From Xanthomonas sp. Leaf148 (GTDB taxonomy: Bacteria > Pseudomonadota > Gammaproteobacteria > Xanthomonadales > Xanthomonadaceae), in assembly GCF_001423585.1 (NCBI RefSeq), contig NZ_LMOP01000009.1, positions 26,771 to 90,770 of the forward strand: a stretch of DNA of 64,000 nucleotides. Direction: 5' to 3'. Within the stretch, counting starts at the first letter, position 1. Each line of letters begins with the position of its first letter. Below, piece after piece: positions 17,912 through 27,143 of the stretch. The notes under the pieces are model-generated. The model was not told where the DNA came from, made no database searches, and saw only the letters and a list, made by a program, of their open reading frames with translations. A program made the translations under genes and the position numbers.

Positions 17912-18377
17912 TCTGCATCGATGGCGGCGGTGATCGTCGGCCACGCGGGATGATCTGAGTGCAGTGCAGTGCAGTGCAGTGCAATTCAATTCAATTCAAT
18001 TCAATTAGATTTAATTCAATGCTTGGCGCTGGTGTCTCGCCCCGCTCTGGTGTCGCCTCGTTGATGCAGTCGCTCTGTGCACGCAGTTGCACCGCTGGCT
18101 GCCGGGCGCAGATGTTGCGTTGAACAGCACCCCGTGAAAGATGCGTGGCGCTACTGCGGCCCGCGCCGGACGCATGCCGACAACAGCCGCTGCAAGGTGT
18201 CGGCGCTCCGGCAAGCCTGCGTCTGATTGCTGGTTAGCGCCTGGGTATGCGGACTGATGCCGCGTGCAATCGCTGTTTCAAGCGATGTTGCCGCATCAAG
18301 GCGAAGAGTAGGCGCGCGTGCAGGCTGGTTGTGACAAGCATCTGCTGGCCTGCTTGCGATCCACAACCCGATAGCGC
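17912..18377. other. Intergenic region with microsatellite
   Basis: About 470 bp between convergent genes. Apart from the pentamer repeat at 17959-18003, it holds no supported gene; open frames are short and lack start signals. Confidence 0.45.
17959..18003. repeat. Two-part pentamer microsatellite
   Basis: Five copies of GTGCA run directly into four copies of ATTCA; the run decays into ATTAG and TTTAATTCA. It lies outside genes, 48 bp after the propeller-protein stop. Confidence 0.9.
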
Positions 18378-18406
18378 CGTCATGCCGAGCATTACCCGGC
18401 ATGACG
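18378..18406 (-). terminator. Candidate terminator of the trehalase gene
   Basis: Perfect 10-bp inverted repeat (CGTCATGCCG, nine-base loop, CGGCATGACG), 10 bp past the trehalase stop. No T tract follows, so strength is uncertain. Confidence 0.5.
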
Positions 18407-18415
18407 ACGGCACAC

Positions 18416-20089
18416 TCAGCGTGTCGCCGTTTCCGGCTTGCGCACGCGTTTTGCAGGCGTGGCTTTGCTGTCGGTACCCGGATACAGATTCAACAGCATC
18501 AAAGTCACGCCATTGGTCCAGCCGAAGCCGTCCTGCAGTGCGTATTCGCCGCCACCGCCGCCAGCCGCAGCAGCGTCCAGGCCGTATTTTTCGACCAGCT
18601 TGTGCTCGCGTGCGAACAGCGCCTGCACCTGGGTGAGGAAACGTTCGCCGATGGTGCGCGCCAGCGCGTCTTCGCCGTAGCGACGCAGGCCGTCCACCGC
18701 CACCCATTGCAGCGGCGCCCAGCCATTGGGCTCATCCCATTGCTGTCCGGTCTTCACCGCGGTAGTGGCCAGGCCGCCGGGGCGCAGCAGACGCGCGCGC
18801 ACCACGGTGGCGGTGCGCTTGGCATGCGTGTCCGACGCCAGGCCGGCAAACAGCGGGTACAGCGCGGCGGCAGTGACCTGGTCGCTCAGCGTGCGCGTCT
18901 GCCAGTCGTAGTCGGCGTAGTAGCCGGCCGCATTCCACAGATGCGCGTCGATGGCCTGCTTGCGCTGCTGCGCCAGTGCGGCGTAATCCAGCGTGCACTC
19001 GGCGCCCGGCTGCGCGCAGGCCTGGGCCAGGGTGCGCTCCAGGTGATACAGCAGGCTGTTGAGATCGATCGGGATAATGGCGGTGGTGCGGATGGTGCGC
19101 AGGTTTTGTCCATCGGCCAGCCAGCGGCTGGTGTAATCCCAGCCACTTTCGGCGCCGGCACGCAGGTCACGGTAGACCTCGGCGGCCGGGCGGTCTTTCA
19201 CTTCGGCGGCGGTGCGGGTGTCGTGCAGCCAGGCTTCCGGGCGCGGCGTGTCGCGCTCGTCCCAATAGCGGTTGAGCACGCTGCCGTCGGCCAGGCGCAC
19301 CGCATGACGCGCGGCTTCGCCAGGCTTGAGCCCGTCGCTGCCCTGCATCCAGTACGCGTATTCCTTTTGCAGCTGCGGCAAGTACCGCTGATAGACCGCC
19401 TCGCCTTCCACGCCGGCCTGCAGTTCCACCATGTAGGAGAAAAACGGCGGCTGGGAGCGGCTGAGATAATAGGTGCGGTTACCGTTGGGGATATGCCCGT
19501 AGGTGTCGATCAGGTAGGCGAAGTTGTCCAGCATCTGGCGGCTGAGCGTGGTCTCGCCGCTCTTCACCAGGCCCAGCATGGTGAAGTAGGAATCCCAGTA
19601 GTACACCTCGCGGAAGCGGCCGCCCGGCACCACGTACGGGTGCGGCAGCGCCAGCAGGCTGCTGTGCGGCGGCACGTGGTTCTGGCTGCGCACCAGCTTC
19701 GGCCACAACAGATCGATGTGCTCGCGCAGCGCGGTGTCCTGGCGGATGGCGTCGGTCTGCACCGGCGGCGACTCTTCGAAATTGGCATCCACGAACTTGC
19801 GCAGATCAAAGCCCGGGTGATCGTGCTGCGCCAGATAGTCGGCGTTGATCAGGGCCGGGTCGCGCAGCGGCAAAAAGTCGACGAAATGTTTCTGGTCGTC
19901 GAACAGCTCGCCGCTCTGCACCGCCTGGAACAGTTCCGGGTAGGCCACATCGGGCGTCGGCGGCGTGGACGCAGGCGCGTTGACGACCGGAGTATCCAGC
20001 GGCGCGGCAGTCAGCGTGCACGGCGCAACAAACATGCTCAGCGACAGGCCAAGCAGCGACGTGCAACACGGGGGCGCGGCAGAACTCAT
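18416..20089 (-). CDS. treA: Periplasmic alpha,alpha-trehalase
   Basis: A 557-residue glycoside hydrolase family 37 enzyme that splits trehalose into two glucoses. Both family signatures are present: PGGRFREVYYWDSY (about 155-168) and QWDEPNGWAPLQW (about 455-467). The Asp and Glu catalytic residues fall in the expected blocks (GWDYTSRW and near GGGGGEYALQDGFGWTNG, the glycine-rich signature close to the C-terminus). An N-terminal hydrophobic stretch, about residues 8-29, should export it to the periplasm. ATG 20089 has GGAG upstream at good spacing; the frame extends 72 codons further but without coding character. A hairpin just beyond the stop may end transcription. Confidence 0.95.
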   Translation of the reverse strand: MSSAAPPCCTSLLGLSLSMFVAPCTLTAAPLDTPVVNAPASTPPTPDVAYPELFQAVQSGELFDDQKHFVDFLPLRDPALINADYLAQHDHPGFDLRKFVDANFEESPPVQTDAIRQDTALREHIDLLWPKLVRSQNHVPPHSSLLALPHPYVVPGGRFREVYYWDSYFTMLGLVKSGETTLSRQMLDNFAYLIDTYGHIPNGNRTYYLSRSQPPFFSYMVELQAGVEGEAVYQRYLPQLQKEYAYWMQGSDGLKPGEAARHAVRLADGSVLNRYWDERDTPRPEAWLHDTRTAAEVKDRPAAEVYRDLRAGAESGWDYTSRWLADGQNLRTIRTTAIIPIDLNSLLYHLERTLAQACAQPGAECTLDYAALAQQRKQAIDAHLWNAAGYYADYDWQTRTLSDQVTAAALYPLFAGLASDTHAKRTATVVRARLLRPGGLATTAVKTGQQWDEPNGWAPLQWVAVDGLRRYGEDALARTIGERFLTQVQALFAREHKLVEKYGLDAAAAGGGGGEYALQDGFGWTNGVTLMLLNLYPGTDSKATPAKRVRKPETATR

Positions 20090-20569
20090 GGCATCTCCAG
20101 AACGGGCAGTGGCGTAGGGCATGGTAAACGACCAAAGTGGCGGGCGGGACTGCGTGAGATGCCGGAACGCCGACAGACTTCGCGCGGTGACAACGGGATT
20201 CAGCAAGGTGATCCGGCGCACCGCCGCAACGAGCGCCAATCCATGCGTATCGGCGCGGATCCAGGCAGCTTGAGTGCAGCGATGGTGCACTGAGTTAGGT
20301 GCCATCGCTGCAAGAAGCGCGCCAGGGCATGGCAGCGGCCAGCGTTACTGCGCCGGCATCGGGGGCGCCGTCAATGGAGACACTGGGACCATCCGCCGCA
20401 CCCGTGGTCTGCGTGGCAGTGACCGGGCGCATGTAGGACCTGAGCGGTAGTCACCCTGACGCGCTGGTCTGTGCGGCTGGGTCCGACGTGCCGACATGCA
20501 ACAAGCATCGGCCGGCGACGACGCCGAAGCGTCGTGGCGGGTGACGCCCGGCATGCAGCGGGCACTGCC
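20090..20569. other. Intergenic region, no supported gene
   Basis: About 480 bp upstream of treA and downstream of a DUF72 pseudogene. No credible start or domain was found on either strand. It should contain the treA promoter. Confidence 0.4.
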
Positions 20570-21000
20570 TCAGACCCACGCCCCCTGTTCTATCCCCAAC
20601 AGCGCCTGCAGCCTGCGCGCGTTGGGCACGACCAGGCCGGCGGCGGTATTGTCGAAGATCACCCAGCGTCCGGCTGGCGGCTTCCGCGCAACGTGTGGCG
20701 CAGCGCACACCGCATCGTCCAGCGCCTGCAGCGCGCGCTCTTCGTAGCTGCTGCAGTAGACGCGCGGGCTGCCATGCCAGCGCCATCAAGACGGGCCGAC
20801 GCTCGTGTCCGGTGCTGCTGCCTGGGGTACTTGCGCAGGGTCGGCGGCGCAGCGCGCGATGCGGTGGCGCGTCAGCAGCGCCACCGCGGGTGGCAGGAAC
20901 AATCTGGCGTGGCGCGGCTCGCAGACCACAGCGCCCTGCCAGCGCCGCCACCCGTGCATCGAAGGTGGCGCTGGGCGGCAATCGCGCACGCCAGCCGGTG
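20570..21000 (-). pseudogene. DUF72 (YecE-like) pseudogene, 3' part only
   Basis: Read on the minus strand in three frames, this stretch gives consecutive parts of a DUF72 protein: first RLPPSATFDARVAALAGRC, then, after a frameshift, VVCEPRHARLFLPPAVALLTRH, then, after another shift past 20790, RWHGSPRVYCSSYEERALQAL and the family's C-terminal hallmark VIFDNTAAG followed by NARRLQAL. The stop is at 20570-20572. At least two frame changes break it. No homologous N-terminal half is visible beyond 21000, so it is also truncated. No single frame encodes a functional protein. DUF72 proteins have a TIM-barrel-like fold and no firmly known function. Confidence 0.82.
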
Positions 21001-21169
21001 AGGCGTTACGTTCAGCCCAGGCATGCGCTCAATGTGAATGGCGGCTGGTCCCTATTGAGCAGACAACGAATTTCAAACGCGCGTAAACGCCGCGCCGGCT
21101 AGATTTGCGCGCTCCGGACCGGGGTTGGTGGTGCGGTGCCCGTCTCTTCTCTTATCGGTCTCCCGCATT

Positions 21170-22186
21170 GTGATTACCCGCAGGAAGGAAGCGCTTGTCC
21201 CGCATGTTGCTGCAGCCGCATGCACGGGCGCCATCCTGTTTTTTCTTGCGTGCCTGTTGCTGTACATGCCAGCTCCGCGTCTGACCGTGCAGCAGGATGA
21301 AAGCCTGCAGGTGTATTTCCTGCCGCGTCCGCAGGTGACGCCGCCGGCGCCGGTCGAGCCGCCGCCGCAGGAGCAGCCCAAGCGGCAACAGCGCGCCACC
21401 GCCGCTTCCGCATCGGCTGCTCGTCGTGCGCCACCGCCCACGCGCACTCCGCCGCCGCAACGCCAGGTCGCTGCCGCCAACGCGCCGGCCGATGCATCGA
21501 TGGCAGCGCAGCTGTATACCCGCGAAGGCCGTCTGCGCATGCCGCTCGAGACCAAGGTGGACCCGATGGCGCAAGGCGACGCAGTGCCGCCGGGCATGAC
21601 CGACGCACGGGCGCAGGCCAAGGCGCGCAACGTGATGGAGCGGGTCAACCCGGTGCAGTACCAGGACACGCGCTTTGCCAAGGATTGGAAGAGCGACGGC
21701 ACGCTGGGCGATGTGGCGATGCAGGAAATGAATCGCGGCATGAAAAAGTTCAACGACATGCTCAACGGGCCGCAGACGCAGGTGGCCAAGGCGCGGCCGC
21801 CGCCGGACGTGCGCTTCAATCCTGCATTGGCCGGAAATCAGGCCGAAATGGGCAGCGAAGCCACAGGCGATGCGTACAAGGCTGCGCCGATCGCACACGA
21901 AACCTTGCCCGACCTCAAGGGCGAAGCCAGCCGCCGCATCCGCGAGGCATTGGCAACGCTAGAACAACGTAGTGCACGCTGCGACGCGTCCAAGCGTAAA
22001 TCGTTGCTGTCGCCGGTCCGCACGCATCTGTCCGACCTGGAGCGTGCCGAACACGCGCTCAATAATGGTGCCGACCCGGTATTGGCTGCGCAGCTGTTGC
22101 CACGGCAGGCCGACAGCGCCTACGACCTGGCACGCCGCGCGCTGTGGTATGCCGACCGGCAATTGAAGCAGTGCGCGGTGGGGTAG
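21170..22186 (+). CDS. Inner-membrane-anchored proline-rich protein, unknown function
   Basis: About 338 residues. A single membrane helix near the N-terminus (TGAILFFLACLLLYM) is followed by a long Pro/Ala/Gln-rich region (PRPQVTPPAPVEPPPQEQPK) that could span the periplasm as in TonB or TolA, and then a helical domain ending RALWYADRQLKQCAVG. Two cysteines (SARCDAS, KQCAVG) lie in the C-terminal part. I recognise no named domain. The start is uncertain: GTG 21170 is placed before an AGGAAGG tract that has no ATG after it, and TTG 21125 is another option. The topology implies the bulk is periplasmic. Confidence 0.6.
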   Translation: MITRRKEALVPHVAAAACTGAILFFLACLLLYMPAPRLTVQQDESLQVYFLPRPQVTPPAPVEPPPQEQPKRQQRATAASASAARRAPPPTRTPPPQRQVAAANAPADASMAAQLYTREGRLRMPLETKVDPMAQGDAVPPGMTDARAQAKARNVMERVNPVQYQDTRFAKDWKSDGTLGDVAMQEMNRGMKKFNDMLNGPQTQVAKARPPPDVRFNPALAGNQAEMGSEATGDAYKAAPIAHETLPDLKGEASRRIREALATLEQRSARCDASKRKSLLSPVRTHLSDLERAEHALNNGADPVLAAQLLPRQADSAYDLARRALWYADRQLKQCAVG

Positions 22187-22453
22187 GTGGGGTGTTTGCG
22201 GTGCCCCATTCCGCGTTAGAGACCGTCATACGCTTCAAGCCACTTTCCCGCCTGCGGGAGAGCTCATGGTGTCGGGGTAAGGGCACGGTGACAGACCGCC
22301 ATCTGAGCACAGCGTAGGCATGCGCTGGAAACGCGCCAGGACACCCCTCACCGCTCAAGCCGCGCACCCAACACTGAACTCCACCTTGCAAAGGTGTTGT
22401 GCCCATCAGGGTGAGAACAGCTGGCTGGATCGGCCAACGGCTGGCCCCCATCC

Positions 22454-22537
22454 GCCCTTTGGGCACCTTCCCCCGCAGGCGGGGGAAGGCAGTCCGCCGA
22501 TCGCTGCCGTGAAGCCCCTCTCCCGGCGGGAGAGGGG
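22454..22537. repeat. Xanthomonas-type GC hairpin repeats
   Basis: Two strong hairpins: CCTTCCCCC-GCAGGC-GGGGGAAGG after a small GCCCTTTGGGC stem, and CCCCTCTCCC-GGC-GGGAGAGGGG. The same units recur at 30495, 54155, 61871 and 62134. They sit between convergent genes and may end transcription. Confidence 0.7.
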
Positions 22538-22564
22538 TGAGGGTACGGGCAGCGAAGCAGCGGC

Positions 22565-23482
22565 CTAGGCCAGACTCTGCCGGTAGCGATCCTTCTCTGC
22601 GCTCAGCGCAATTTCCGCGCGTAAAAAGACCTGGCCGATCGGTTCGTCGGCGCGGGTGGCCTGTGCTTCGCCGAGTAACACGGTCAGGCCCAGCGCATGT
22701 TGCAACTGCGCGACGTCGCGCAGGTGTTGCAACGTGCGTTCGGCATCGGGGTCGCGCAGGACGGCGATGAATTCCGCGCTGTCGGTGACCCGGTCGATGC
22801 TGTTGCCCGGCCCCTGCACCAGTGCGGCAAACGCCTGGTCGAGCTGTTGCAAGGTACGGCCGAGCAGCCGCTCGCTCTGGCGTTCTGCCAAGGCGGCCAG
22901 TTCCTGCACTTCCAGGATCACCAGCCGGTACGGAGTCTGGGTATCCGCGGCAGCGGCCGGCTGCAGGATGGCGGTGCGTTCTTGTTGCAGTGCTTCCTGA
23001 CGCCCATCCAGCAGGTTCATGGTGACGCGAGCCAGCGCCTGCAAACCGGTGCGCTGGAGTTCGTTGAGCGAGCGCGGTTCGGTATCGAGCACGCACACAG
23101 TACCTAGCGCCACGCCTTCGGTCGTCACCAACGGCATGCCTGCGTAGAAGCGTGCGCCGGTGTCGCCGGTGACCACGGAAATATCGCGGAAACGCGGGTC
23201 CTGGGTCAGGTCCGGCACTTCCATCAGGTGGCCGGGGTCGCGGATGGCGTGGTCGCAAACGGCCTGGCTGCGGTCGGTCTGTTGCAACCCCAGGCCAAGT
23301 TGCGCCTTGAACCATTGGCGGTCGCGGTCTACCAACGACATCAGCGCGATAGGCGTATCGCAGAGCGATGCGGCCACCTGCACGATGTCCTGATACGTAT
23401 CTTCGGGCAGGCTGTCGACGATGCGGTAACCATCGAGGACCTGCTGGCGGGAGGCTTCATCTGCCGTCGGCATCTCTTTCAT
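22565..23482 (-). CDS. GAF domain protein with degenerate GGDEF domain
   Basis: About 305 residues. Residues 15-170 are a GAF domain (TPIALMSLVDRDRQWFKAQLGL; FYAGMPLVTTEGVALGTVCVLD) closely related to the GAF at the start of the cyclase at 27844. The C-terminal part has the length and pattern of a shrunken GGDEF domain, but the active-site position reads RVTDSAEF, without the GGDEF loop, and the substrate-binding blocks are not conserved. It should not make c-di-GMP and may instead sense a ligand or bind nucleotides or partners. The start is uncertain between ATG 23482 and ATG 23473; GAAAGAG precedes the latter. Confidence 0.75.
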   Translation of the reverse strand: MKEMPTADEASRQQVLDGYRIVDSLPEDTYQDIVQVAASLCDTPIALMSLVDRDRQWFKAQLGLGLQQTDRSQAVCDHAIRDPGHLMEVPDLTQDPRFRDISVVTGDTGARFYAGMPLVTTEGVALGTVCVLDTEPRSLNELQRTGLQALARVTMNLLDGRQEALQQERTAILQPAAAADTQTPYRLVILEVQELAALAERQSERLLGRTLQQLDQAFAALVQGPGNSIDRVTDSAEFIAVLRDPDAERTLQHLRDVAQLQHALGLTVLLGEAQATRADEPIGQVFLRAEIALSAEKDRYRQSLA

Positions 23483-24093
23483 CGGATCAGCCAAGCACCT
23501 GTCGAGGAGAGGGTCCAACCTTACCGGAATGGCCGATAACATGGCGTCGATATGAGAGTTGCCGCCGCCGGAAATTGACGTGCTGACGTGACGCGCGGGC
23601 TGCGGGCTGTTGATCAGGCCTAGCGAACTGTGTTGCCATCTGCCGATGGTTCAGTTGTTGCTGCGGCCAACCGTCAATCAACGATCAATCGACCAATCAA
23701 ACAACCGGCCAGCCGTTGCGGTTTAGCGCGAACAACGGACCGAGCCGACTGCAAACCGTGGGCCGACCAATCAATCGGCCATGCGAACAGCCGGGCAATC
23801 GAATAACCGGATAACCAACATTCGATCTTCGGCTTTCGGCCAATCGGCGAGTTCACAGCCGGTCAACCAAACGCTCGACCACTCGAGCCGGCGGTCAGTC
23901 CGCAACGTGCATTCGGTCAACCAAGCGGTCAACTTGCCGACCGACCGACCGACCGACCGACCGACCGACCGACCGATCAATCAATCAATCAATCAATCGA
24001 CCGGAGTACCGACCAAGCAAACGAACAACCGACCAATCGAACAATCGATCGGCGCATCACCCAAACCACCGCACACCCAGCAACGCGCAGCTA
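23483..24093. other. Unusual CAAT/CCGA-rich intergenic region
   Basis: About 600 bp, AT-richer than the flanks from 23680 on, built of degenerate CAATC, GACC and AACA words (for example CAATCAACGATCAATCGACC). It contains the perfect tetranucleotide run at 23937-23996. Frames crossing it translate into Gln/Asn/Ser/Thr- or Arg/Ser-rich low complexity, and none has a credible start. Confidence 0.6.
23937..23996. repeat. Two-part tetranucleotide microsatellite
   Basis: Ten perfect copies of CCGA (40 bp) pass directly into five copies of TCAA (20 bp). CCGA and TCAA differ by two transitions. It is outside genes and copy number may vary between strains. Confidence 0.92.
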
Positions 24094-24138
24094 CCCTGCA
24101 CCCACCTGCCTGCGCATCGCAAGCAGGTGGGTGCAGGG
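24094..24138 (-). terminator. Hairpin A, distal copy of M16 gene terminator
   Basis: A perfect 16-bp stem (CCCTGCACCCACCTGC against its complement) with loop CTGCGCATCGCAA. It lies after the fossil gene tail at 24152-24209. Loop and stem repeat those of hairpin B, 112 bp away. Confidence 0.65.
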
Positions 24139-24151
24139 CAGCCGTGAAAAC

Positions 24152-24209
24152 TCAGCACTTGACCGGCTTGCCGTCGGTATCGAGCACGTGCATCTCGCCC
24201 AGCTTGCCC
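24152..24209 (-). pseudogene. Fossil C-terminus of an M16 peptidase paralog
   Basis: On the minus strand it reads KLGEMHVLDTDGKPVKC and stop, which parallels the intact gene's ending KLGEVQVLDADGKPVKR and stop at 24264. Only the last ~17 codons remain, between hairpins B and A. Several substitutions separate the two tails, so this is an old duplicate, not an assembly echo. Confidence 0.7.
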
Positions 24210-24246
24210 GCACCCACCCGCCTGCGCATCGCAAGCGGGTGGGTGC
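24210..24246 (-). terminator. Hairpin B, terminator of the M16 peptidase gene
   Basis: A perfect 12-bp stem (GCACCCACCCGC and complement) with the 13-base loop CTGCGCATCGCAA, 18 bp past the M16 stop. Compared with hairpin A, one stem T:A pair is C:G, a compensatory change on both arms. Confidence 0.7.
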
Positions 24247-24263
24247 AGGGCATTAGCGAAAAC

Positions 24264-27143
24264 TCAGCGCTTGACCGGCTTGCCGTCGGCGTCCAGCACC
24301 TGCACTTCGCCGAGCTTGAGCGCGCGCACCGGGGCTTCGATCTTCTTCAGGTCGCCCACGATCACCCAGGTCATCGCGTCGGGCTTGATGATCTGCGCGA
24401 TGGCCTTCTGCGCGGCCGGCTGGTCGATCGCTTCCAGGCGCGGCTTGAGCGTCTGCACGTAGTCGTCGGGGCGGTCGAACTGCACGATACCTTCGATCGC
24501 GCCGAGCACGGCGGTGGTGGTTTCGTAGCTGCCGGGCAGGGCGCGGATGCTCTGGTTCTTGATCTTTTCGATCTCCTCGCCGGTCAACGGCTTGTCGCCG
24601 ACGATGGCCCGGGCTTCCTTGAGGATTTCGTTGGCCGACTCGGCGGTCTTGTCGGTCTGCACCGGTGCTGAGAACAGATACGGCCGCTGGCCCTGCGCAT
24701 CCATCAGACGAGTGCCGGCACCGTAGGCCCAGCGCTTGTTCTCGCGCAGGTTCATGTTCAACCGCGAGGTGAAGGTGCCGCCGAACGCATCGTCAGCCAC
24801 GCCAATGGCCAGGTTGTCCTGGGTCTTGGTCGACGGTGCCAGCAGGCCGGCCAGGATCACCGACTGCGGGGCATCCGGCCGGTTGATCAGGTACACACGC
24901 GGCTTGGGCTGCACGGCCACGTCGACCAGGTTCTTCTTCGGTAGCGGGCTGGCCGGGGCCTTCCAATCGCCAAATGCGGCATCCAGCTGCGGGATGATCT
25001 GCGCCAGCGTAGTGTCGCCGGCGACCAGAATGCGCAGGTTGTCCGGGCGCAGCCACTGGCCGTGGAAGGCCTGCAGGTCCTTGGCATTGAGGCTCTTGAT
25101 CGCCGCTTCGGTGCCGCTGCCGGTGAGCGGAATGCCGTACGGATGCTTGTCGCCGTACAGCAGCGGCGGCAGCGCACGCAGGCCCAGGCTGGTGGGCTTG
25201 GTCTTTTCCTGCGCAATGCCGGCCAGCCACTGGCCACGGATGCGTTCGATGTCCGACGGTTTGAATGCCGGGTTGCGCACGATGTCGGAGAACAATTGCA
25301 GCGACGGCTGCAGCTGGTCGTTGAGCGCATTGAGCGAGGCGCTGCAGCTATCCAGATCGCAGCCGACGCCGGTGATCGCGCCCAGGCGCTGCTTGCGCTG
25401 CGCCACTTCCACCGAATCCAGCGACGCGGTGCTCTCGTTCATCAGGGCGGCGCTGAAGCTGGCGGTGCCGAGCTTCTTGCCCTGGTCGGCGGCGTAACCG
25501 GCGTCGAACAGCAACTCGACCTGGGTGACCGGGATGGTGTGGCGCTCGGCCAGTACCACTTCGATGCCGTTCTTCAACTTGCCGCGCTGCAGTTTGGGGA
25601 AGCTCAGGTCAGGGAACTGAGTGGTCTTGGGCACGCCGGTGCTGCGGTCCACGGTGGAAGCGGTGACCTTGTACTTGCCGGCGGCGGGCAGCTTGGGCGC
25701 CGGCTTGCCCGGTTCGGCGGCGCGCGCGACCACCGCCTTGTCTTCGGCAGCCGGGTCGAAGTCCTTGCTCGCCGGCAACACGGTGAGCAGATAGTCGCCC
25801 TTGCCGAACCAGGTGGCGGAGGCCTGCTTGACGCTGTCCACGGTGGCAGCCTGGCCGCGCTGCAGATCTTTTTTGTAGGCACCCGGGTCGCCGCGATAGA
25901 CCTGGCCCTCGGCCAGGAGCACGGCCTTGCCGGTGAAGCCACCGACCTTTTCCAGCCCGCGCACGAAGCCGGCACGGTAGGCCACCTGCGCGCGCTGCAA
26001 TTCGTCGGCAGTCGGGCCTTGTGCGATGAATTTCTTGAGTTCTTCGTCGATCACCGCCTCGACCTTGGCCGGGTCCACGCCGTCTTTGACGTCGGCCTGG
26101 ATCTGCATCTGGCTGGACAGCGCAAACGGCTGCACCGAGGCGGACACGTCATCGACCAACTTGTCCTGATAGACCAGGCGTTGATACAGCCGCGAGGTCT
26201 TGCCGCCGCCCAGCACGGTGGTGGCCAGATCCAGCTGGATCATGTCGTCGGTGCCCAGTTGCGGCGCGGCCCAGGTGCGGTAGATGCGCGGCTGCGAGAC
26301 ATGGTCGTGCTGCACGCCGCGCTTCTGCGCGGCCAGCGGTGTGACCCACGGCTGCTGACGCGCCACCGGCTTGCCGGACGGGATATCGCCGAAGTACTGC
26401 AGTGCCTTGGCGCGCGCCTGCGCCACGGTGATGTCGCCGGCCAGCACCAGGGTGGTGTTGGCGGCGCCGTAGTTGTCGTTGAACCACTGTTTGACGTCGC
26501 CCAGCGAGGCCGCGTCCAGATCTTCCATCGAGCCGATGGTGTCGTGCTGGTACGGGTGATTGGCCGGGAACAGATTGGACAGGATGTTCTGGTCCACGCG
26601 GCCATAGGGGCGGTTCTCGCCTTGGCGCTTTTCGTTCTGCACCACGCCGCGCTGGGTGTCGAGTTCCTCCTGGCCGATGGCGCCGAGTAGGTGGCCCATG
26701 CGGTCCGATTCCAGCCATAGCGCGGTATCCAGCGCGGTGGTCGGCACGGTTTCGAAGTAGTTGGTGCGGTCGAACCAGGTGGTGCCGTTCATGTCGGTGG
26801 TGCCGACCTGTTCCAGCGGTGCAAAGAAGCTGCCCTTGTTGTTTTCCGAGCCGGAGAACATCAGATGCTCGAACAGATGCGCAAAGCCGGTCTTGCCGGC
26901 CGGCTCGTCGCCGGAACCGATGTGGTACCAGATGCTCACCGCCACCACCGGCGCCTTGTGGTCTTCATGCACCACCACGGTCAGGCCATTGGGCAGGGTG
27001 AAGCGGGTGTAGGCGATGTCCGGAATGGCGCTGCTGTCCGCGGTCTTGGACAGGCTGGCCGGGGCGGCGGCGACAGCGGGGGCAACGGTACCGGCGGCGA
27101 CGCCGAGCACACCGGCGATCAACAGGGACAGCGGACGCAGCAT
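24264..27143 (-). CDS. Exported M16 (pitrilysin-type) zinc metallopeptidase, two-lobed
   Basis: A 959-residue protein. After the signal peptide (residues 1-27) the first M16 domain carries the inverted zinc motif HLFEH (89-93, in AHLFEHLMFSG) and downstream acidic ligands (near EELDTQRGVVQNE). Two further M16 inactive domains follow, and a second set of M16 C-terminal-like domains starts near residue 560 (GIEVVLAERHTIPVTQVELLFDAGYA), giving the usual clam-shell of four domains in one chain. It would degrade peptides in the periplasm or outside. ATG 27143 follows GGAG and starts the signal peptide. Downstream lie its terminator hairpin and the tail of a lost paralog, showing that a second M16 gene once stood here. 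Confidence 0.92.
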   Translation of the reverse strand: MLRPLSLLIAGVLGVAAGTVAPAVAAAPASLSKTADSSAIPDIAYTRFTLPNGLTVVVHEDHKAPVVAVSIWYHIGSGDEPAGKTGFAHLFEHLMFSGSENNKGSFFAPLEQVGTTDMNGTTWFDRTNYFETVPTTALDTALWLESDRMGHLLGAIGQEELDTQRGVVQNEKRQGENRPYGRVDQNILSNLFPANHPYQHDTIGSMEDLDAASLGDVKQWFNDNYGAANTTLVLAGDITVAQARAKALQYFGDIPSGKPVARQQPWVTPLAAQKRGVQHDHVSQPRIYRTWAAPQLGTDDMIQLDLATTVLGGGKTSRLYQRLVYQDKLVDDVSASVQPFALSSQMQIQADVKDGVDPAKVEAVIDEELKKFIAQGPTADELQRAQVAYRAGFVRGLEKVGGFTGKAVLLAEGQVYRGDPGAYKKDLQRGQAATVDSVKQASATWFGKGDYLLTVLPASKDFDPAAEDKAVVARAAEPGKPAPKLPAAGKYKVTASTVDRSTGVPKTTQFPDLSFPKLQRGKLKNGIEVVLAERHTIPVTQVELLFDAGYAADQGKKLGTASFSAALMNESTASLDSVEVAQRKQRLGAITGVGCDLDSCSASLNALNDQLQPSLQLFSDIVRNPAFKPSDIERIRGQWLAGIAQEKTKPTSLGLRALPPLLYGDKHPYGIPLTGSGTEAAIKSLNAKDLQAFHGQWLRPDNLRILVAGDTTLAQIIPQLDAAFGDWKAPASPLPKKNLVDVAVQPKPRVYLINRPDAPQSVILAGLLAPSTKTQDNLAIGVADDAFGGTFTSRLNMNLRENKRWAYGAGTRLMDAQGQRPYLFSAPVQTDKTAESANEILKEARAIVGDKPLTGEEIEKIKNQSIRALPGSYETTTAVLGAIEGIVQFDRPDDYVQTLKPRLEAIDQPAAQKAIAQIIKPDAMTWVIVGDLKKIEAPVRALKLGEVQVLDADGKPVKR

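Noticed and set aside
18401-20293. A 630-codon plus-strand frame
   Set aside because: Antisense shadow of the trehalase gene; the trehalase carries both family signatures and a ribosome binding site.
23781-24671. 296-codon plus-strand frame through the CCGA/TCAA repeats
   Set aside because: The translation is Asn/Gln/Thr/Arg low complexity from microsatellites, and its right half is antisense to the M16 gene.
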